A stretch of 6,886 nt of DNA from Exiguobacterium profundum (lineage in GTDB: Bacteria > Pseudomonadota > Alphaproteobacteria > Rhodobacterales > Rhodobacteraceae), in the NCBI GenBank assembly GCA_013693875.1, contig CP059262.1, forward strand, positions 2,153,693 through 2,160,578, read 5' to 3'. Under the pieces are notes generated by a model. The model had not been told where the DNA came from. It was given only the letters and a program-made list of their open reading frames with translations, and searched no databases. Made by a program: the position numbers and the translations under genes. Positions 5,576 through 6,886 of the stretch are shown piece by piece (position 1 is the stretch's first letter; every line of letters starts with the position of its first letter).

Positions 5576-5917
5576 ATGCCCGGCAACAATGGCGCGACGA
5601 GCTGGCCGACGCCCGTTGAGGGCATGATGCGCGAAAGCACAGGCGGTTTCTGGGATGGCCTCGCATCGGTCTTCGGTGGCGGTGCGGCGGCAGGCTTCGG
5701 CCTCGGTGATGCGGCCTCCGGCATGGCCGGGAACGGGCCGCAGCGCCTGCCGATCCTCGACAAGGTCTATGACGGCGCGGTTGACGCAATCGCGGGCCAG
5801 TATCCCGGCTATGGCACCCTCTGGACCTATGACACCCGCGAGGGCGTGGGCGTCACGCAAGAGGGCTGGGTTGCCGTCGCGGTCGCGGCGGTGGCCCTGT
5901 GGTGGGTGCTGAAGTGA
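5576..5917 (+). CDS. C-anchored membrane protein, 113 aa
   Basis: Intact gene starting MPGNNGATSW, with AAGGGGAAG upstream of the ATG. A glycine-rich segment (SVFGGGAAAGFGLGDAASG, about 31-49) is followed by a soluble region with PILDKVYDGAVDAIAG. A membrane helix at about 98-112, rich in Val/Ala/Trp, ends at the C-terminal lysine. The plan matches the 93- and 72-residue proteins near the start of the operon, suggesting a set of related-in-topology virion membrane proteins. The stop overlaps the next ATG by one base (TGATG). Not recognised as a known family. Confidence 0.75.
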   Translation: MPGNNGATSWPTPVEGMMRESTGGFWDGLASVFGGGAAAGFGLGDAASGMAGNGPQRLPILDKVYDGAVDAIAGQYPGYGTLWTYDTREGVGVTQEGWVAVAVAAVALWWVLK

Positions 5918-6371
5918 TGGACTGGCAGCTTCTGACCTATGTCCTTGGCGCCGTCACGGCGGCGCTTCTGGGCATCCTGTGGACGCGGGTTTCGGGCGAC
6001 CTGGCCCGCGTATCAGACCGGCTGGCAGAGGTGGCGACCATGGTTCACGGCCATGCAATCCGCCTCGAAATGATCGAGGGCGGCACCATGGCGGGCAATG
6101 ACCACATGCAGCCGGAAGACGCTGGCGAGATCGCGGAAATGGACGCCCGGTCAAGGTCTTGGCTTGATGAGTTCTGGTCCTTTGTCATCGCGGCGCCGAT
6201 GATCGCGGCCTTCGTGCCGGGGGCACAAGACTTTGTGTCAAGGGGTTCCAGATCATTTCGACCGACGCGCCCGGCTGGTATCTCGGTTTCGTGGGCATGG
6301 CTGCCACAATTGCCTTCGGAAAGCGGGCTGTTCTCGGCATGTTCACCTCTCTGCCGGGTCGCAAGGGCTGA
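5917..6371 (+). CDS. Holin-like membrane protein, possible fusion of two modules (apparent frameshift)
   Basis: Reconstructed as 151 residues. Module one (1-56) begins MDWQLLTYVL and has a membrane helix at about 5-22, then a short coiled coil with RVSDRLAEVATMV, as in many small phage holin-region proteins. Module two starts at Met58 (ATG 6088, with GAGGG upstream) and has SWLDEFWSFVIAAPMIAAFVPG as one membrane hairpin arm. After one added G at 6242-6245 the frame gives GFQIISTDAPGWYLGFVG and a further membrane segment to about residue 143, ending PGRKG at TGA 6369-6371. The second module resembles holin-like proteins of alphaproteobacterial phages. With the transglycosylase upstream it would form a lysis pair. 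Module two may be a separate gene if a stop before 6088 was lost in the sequence. Confidence 0.6.
6242..6245. other. Apparent single-base deletion in a G4 run
   Basis: A fifth G joins AQDFVSRG to FQIISTDAPGWYL, restoring a second half of the holin-like protein and a stop at 6369-6371. As written the frame runs to 6399 through Ser/Pro/Arg-rich shadow sequence. Confidence 0.6.
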
Positions 6372-6545
6372 TCAACCGCAGGGCGAAACTGCGGCATGAT
6401 CTGGCGCGCGAAGATCGGGCGCTAAGTGGCGTAAATCAACTAGTGGGCGAGCCATGACGCGGGCCAGATCAACTAGGGGTGACGGTCGGGGGCCTGTTCC
6501 AGGTGCCGGGGGCAGGGCCTCAGTTGTGGTCTGTGGCGCCCGCGT

Positions 6546-6595
6546 GTCCATAGGATGACGTTTTGTCCATATCTGGGGCTTGACGGGTCCATATC
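6546..6595 (+). repeat. Three short direct repeats GTCCATA
   Basis: GTCCATA occurs at 6546-6552, and GTCCATATC at 6565-6573 and 6587-6595, with start-to-start spacings of 19 and 22 bases, roughly two helix turns. An inverted near-copy, CTATGGTC, lies at 6603-6610. This layout suits a repeated protein-binding site, such as iterons or operators, and the third copy lies between the promoter-like boxes. Function is inferred. Confidence 0.4.
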
Positions 6596-6609
6596 GCGCA
6601 AACTATGGT
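6580..6609 (+). promoter_or_regulatory. Promoter-like pair reading rightward
   Basis: TTGACG (6580-6585) and TATGGT (6604-6609) are separated by 18 bases, matching five and four of six consensus positions. It would read toward the dif-like site. In an excised circle it would read across the joined ends into the left-end genes. It overlaps the third GTCCATATC repeat, so it may be repressible. Confidence 0.35.
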
Positions 6610-6642
6610 CTGAGGGCCAAGAAGAACAACTCACGATGGAAA

Positions 6643-6670
6643 ATGTCTGATAATCAATATTATGTCATGT
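6643..6670 (+). other. dif-like XerCD site, candidate attachment site
   Basis: The left arm ATGTCTGATAA (6643-6653), the centre TCAATA (6654-6659) and the right arm TTATGTCATGT (6660-6670) have the 11-6-11 layout of a bacterial dif. Against the E. coli dif as I recall it, the right (XerD) arm matches at 8 of 11 positions, the centre at 4 of 6 and the left arm at 5 of 11. The inner ATAA/TTAT inverted repeat is intact. It lies between the last phage gene and a host-like gene, where a dif-integrating phage would end. Chance resemblance in an AT-rich patch cannot be excluded. Confidence 0.4.
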
Positions 6671-6741
6671 ATCGGATAGACGGGGCCACGGACCTACGGC
6701 CAAGCGCCCATCCTGAATACACCCTGAGATCAACGGCTTGA
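6643..6741 (+). CDS. Possible 32-codon ORF
   Basis: Starts MSDNQYYVMYR and ends STA at the TGA 6739-6741, which forms the first bases of a hairpin. A promoter-like pair lies upstream and GATGGAAA precedes the ATG closely, so the parts of a gene are present. The composition looks protein-like rather than random, but 32 codons prove little. It overlaps the dif-like site completely, so at most one of the two readings may be meaningful, or the ORF was created by recombination. Confidence 0.25.
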   Translation: MSDNQYYVMYRIDGATDLRPSAHPEYTLRSTA

Positions 6742-6754
6742 GCCACAAGGCTCA
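6739..6754. terminator. Short hairpin between convergent ends
   Basis: TGAGCC (6739-6744) and GGCTCA (6749-6754) pair perfectly around an ACAA loop, just past the stop of the minus-strand gene at 6762 and at the stop of the possible 32-codon ORF. No T tract follows on either strand, so it is at best a weak bidirectional terminator. Confidence 0.3.
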
Positions 6755-6761
6755 GTCCTCA

Positions 6762-6886
6762 TCACACGATGGCGCGTTCCAGCATCGGCCGGTTCTCCAG
6801 CACCCGCGCCACCGAAAGCTCCGACAGGTCCAGCGTCTGCCAGCTGCCGAACAGCAGATGCTCGGCCACGCCGCGACCCACCGCCA
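6762..6886 (-). CDS. FAD-dependent oxidoreductase, C-terminal fragment (probable host gene)
   Basis: The last 41 or so residues of a gene entering from the right edge, ending at TGA 6764-6762. The readable part includes AVGRGVAEHLLFG and SWQTLDLSELS, then ENRPMLERAIV at the C-terminus. A Gly-x-Gly-x-Ala-Glu helix followed by a short Leu-Asp-Leu turn is typical of the end of D-amino-acid-oxidase-type FAD proteins, where the helix helps hold the flavin. It is metabolic rather than viral in character, so it probably marks host chromosome. The family call rests on a short stretch; the open frame and natural end are clear. Confidence 0.55.
   Translation of the reverse strand, partial: AVGRGVAEHLLFGSWQTLDLSELSVARVLENRPMLERAIV

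Larger units (their letters stand above)
6372..6642. other. Non-coding right-end region of the phage
   Basis: No convincing gene on either strand; the only open frames are shadows of the holin-like gene or very short. It contains a direct repeat ATCAACTAG at 6435-6443 and 6468-6476, the GTCCATA repeats and a promoter-like pair described separately. Base composition drops toward AT after about 6540, unlike the operon. It probably holds control signals and phage end sequence next to the proposed recombination site. Confidence 0.5.

Noticed and set aside
6233..6457. 74-codon ORF on the plus strand
   Set aside because: It overlaps the repaired holin-like gene in another frame, is Arg/His-rich and has no ribosome binding site; shadow.
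1..6886. CRISPR array, tRNA, rRNA, insertion sequence or toxin-antitoxin pair
   Set aside because: Looked for on both strands; no regular repeat-spacer pattern, cloverleaf, transposase motif or typical toxin pair was seen.

Overview
The window looks like the right-hand part of a small, tailless, internal-membrane phage of the double-jelly-roll capsid lineage (PM2/corticovirus-like or FLiP-like). It appears to be integrated in, or assembled next to, a GC-rich bacterial chromosome. The main evidence is a 329-residue protein resembling P2-type major capsid proteins, a run of small proteins each with one membrane segment, a membrane-anchored lytic transglycosylase, a holin-like protein, and a divergently transcribed P-loop ATPase that starts with a textbook Walker A motif. 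There are no tail, portal, large terminase or integrase genes. Base composition, codon use and the flanking oxidoreductase fragment suggest an alphaproteobacterial host, perhaps Rhodobacterales; this is an inference.

Layout. Minus strand, 1215 to 1: a HTH regulator, a protein of unknown function, and the 5' part of a packaging-type ATPase, joined by 4-base start/stop overlaps. Positions 1216-1375 form a divergent control region with a 21-bp imperfect palindrome just upstream of the regulator and promoter-like boxes in both directions. Plus strand, 1376-6371: one tightly packed late operon. Its order is a 35-aa membrane peptide, the major capsid protein, a strong GAAA-loop hairpin, two small C-anchored membrane proteins, a small protein with weak acetyltransferase-fold resemblance, a coiled-coil C-anchored protein, a beta-rich 249-aa protein (vertex or spike candidate), the transglycosylase, a 59-aa two-segment membrane protein, a 113-aa C-anchored protein and a holin-like protein. 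Positions 6372-6642 hold no convincing gene but contain short direct repeats and a promoter-like pair. A dif-like sequence lies at 6643-6670, overlapped by a possible 32-codon ORF. From 6762 to the end is the C-terminus of a probable FAD-dependent oxidoreductase on the minus strand, probably host DNA.

The most striking feature is that six junctions in otherwise good genes are each broken by exactly one missing base, in or beside short G/C or A runs (803-807, 2917-2920, 3342-3345, 3443-3446, 5488-5492, 6242-6245). Restoring one base at each gives clean proteins that start and stop in tight overlap with their neighbours. All six go in the same direction and no nonsense substitution was seen. 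Deletion errors in the sequence are therefore more likely than prophage decay, and reconstructed proteins are described below on that basis.

How the genes would work together: the regulator and its operator would switch the two divergent units. The capsid protein, small membrane proteins and vertex candidates would build the shell and inner membrane, and the ATPase would package the genome. The transglycosylase would open peptidoglycan at entry and/or exit, and the holin-like protein would permit lysis. The dif-like site would explain integration without a phage integrase, by host XerCD.
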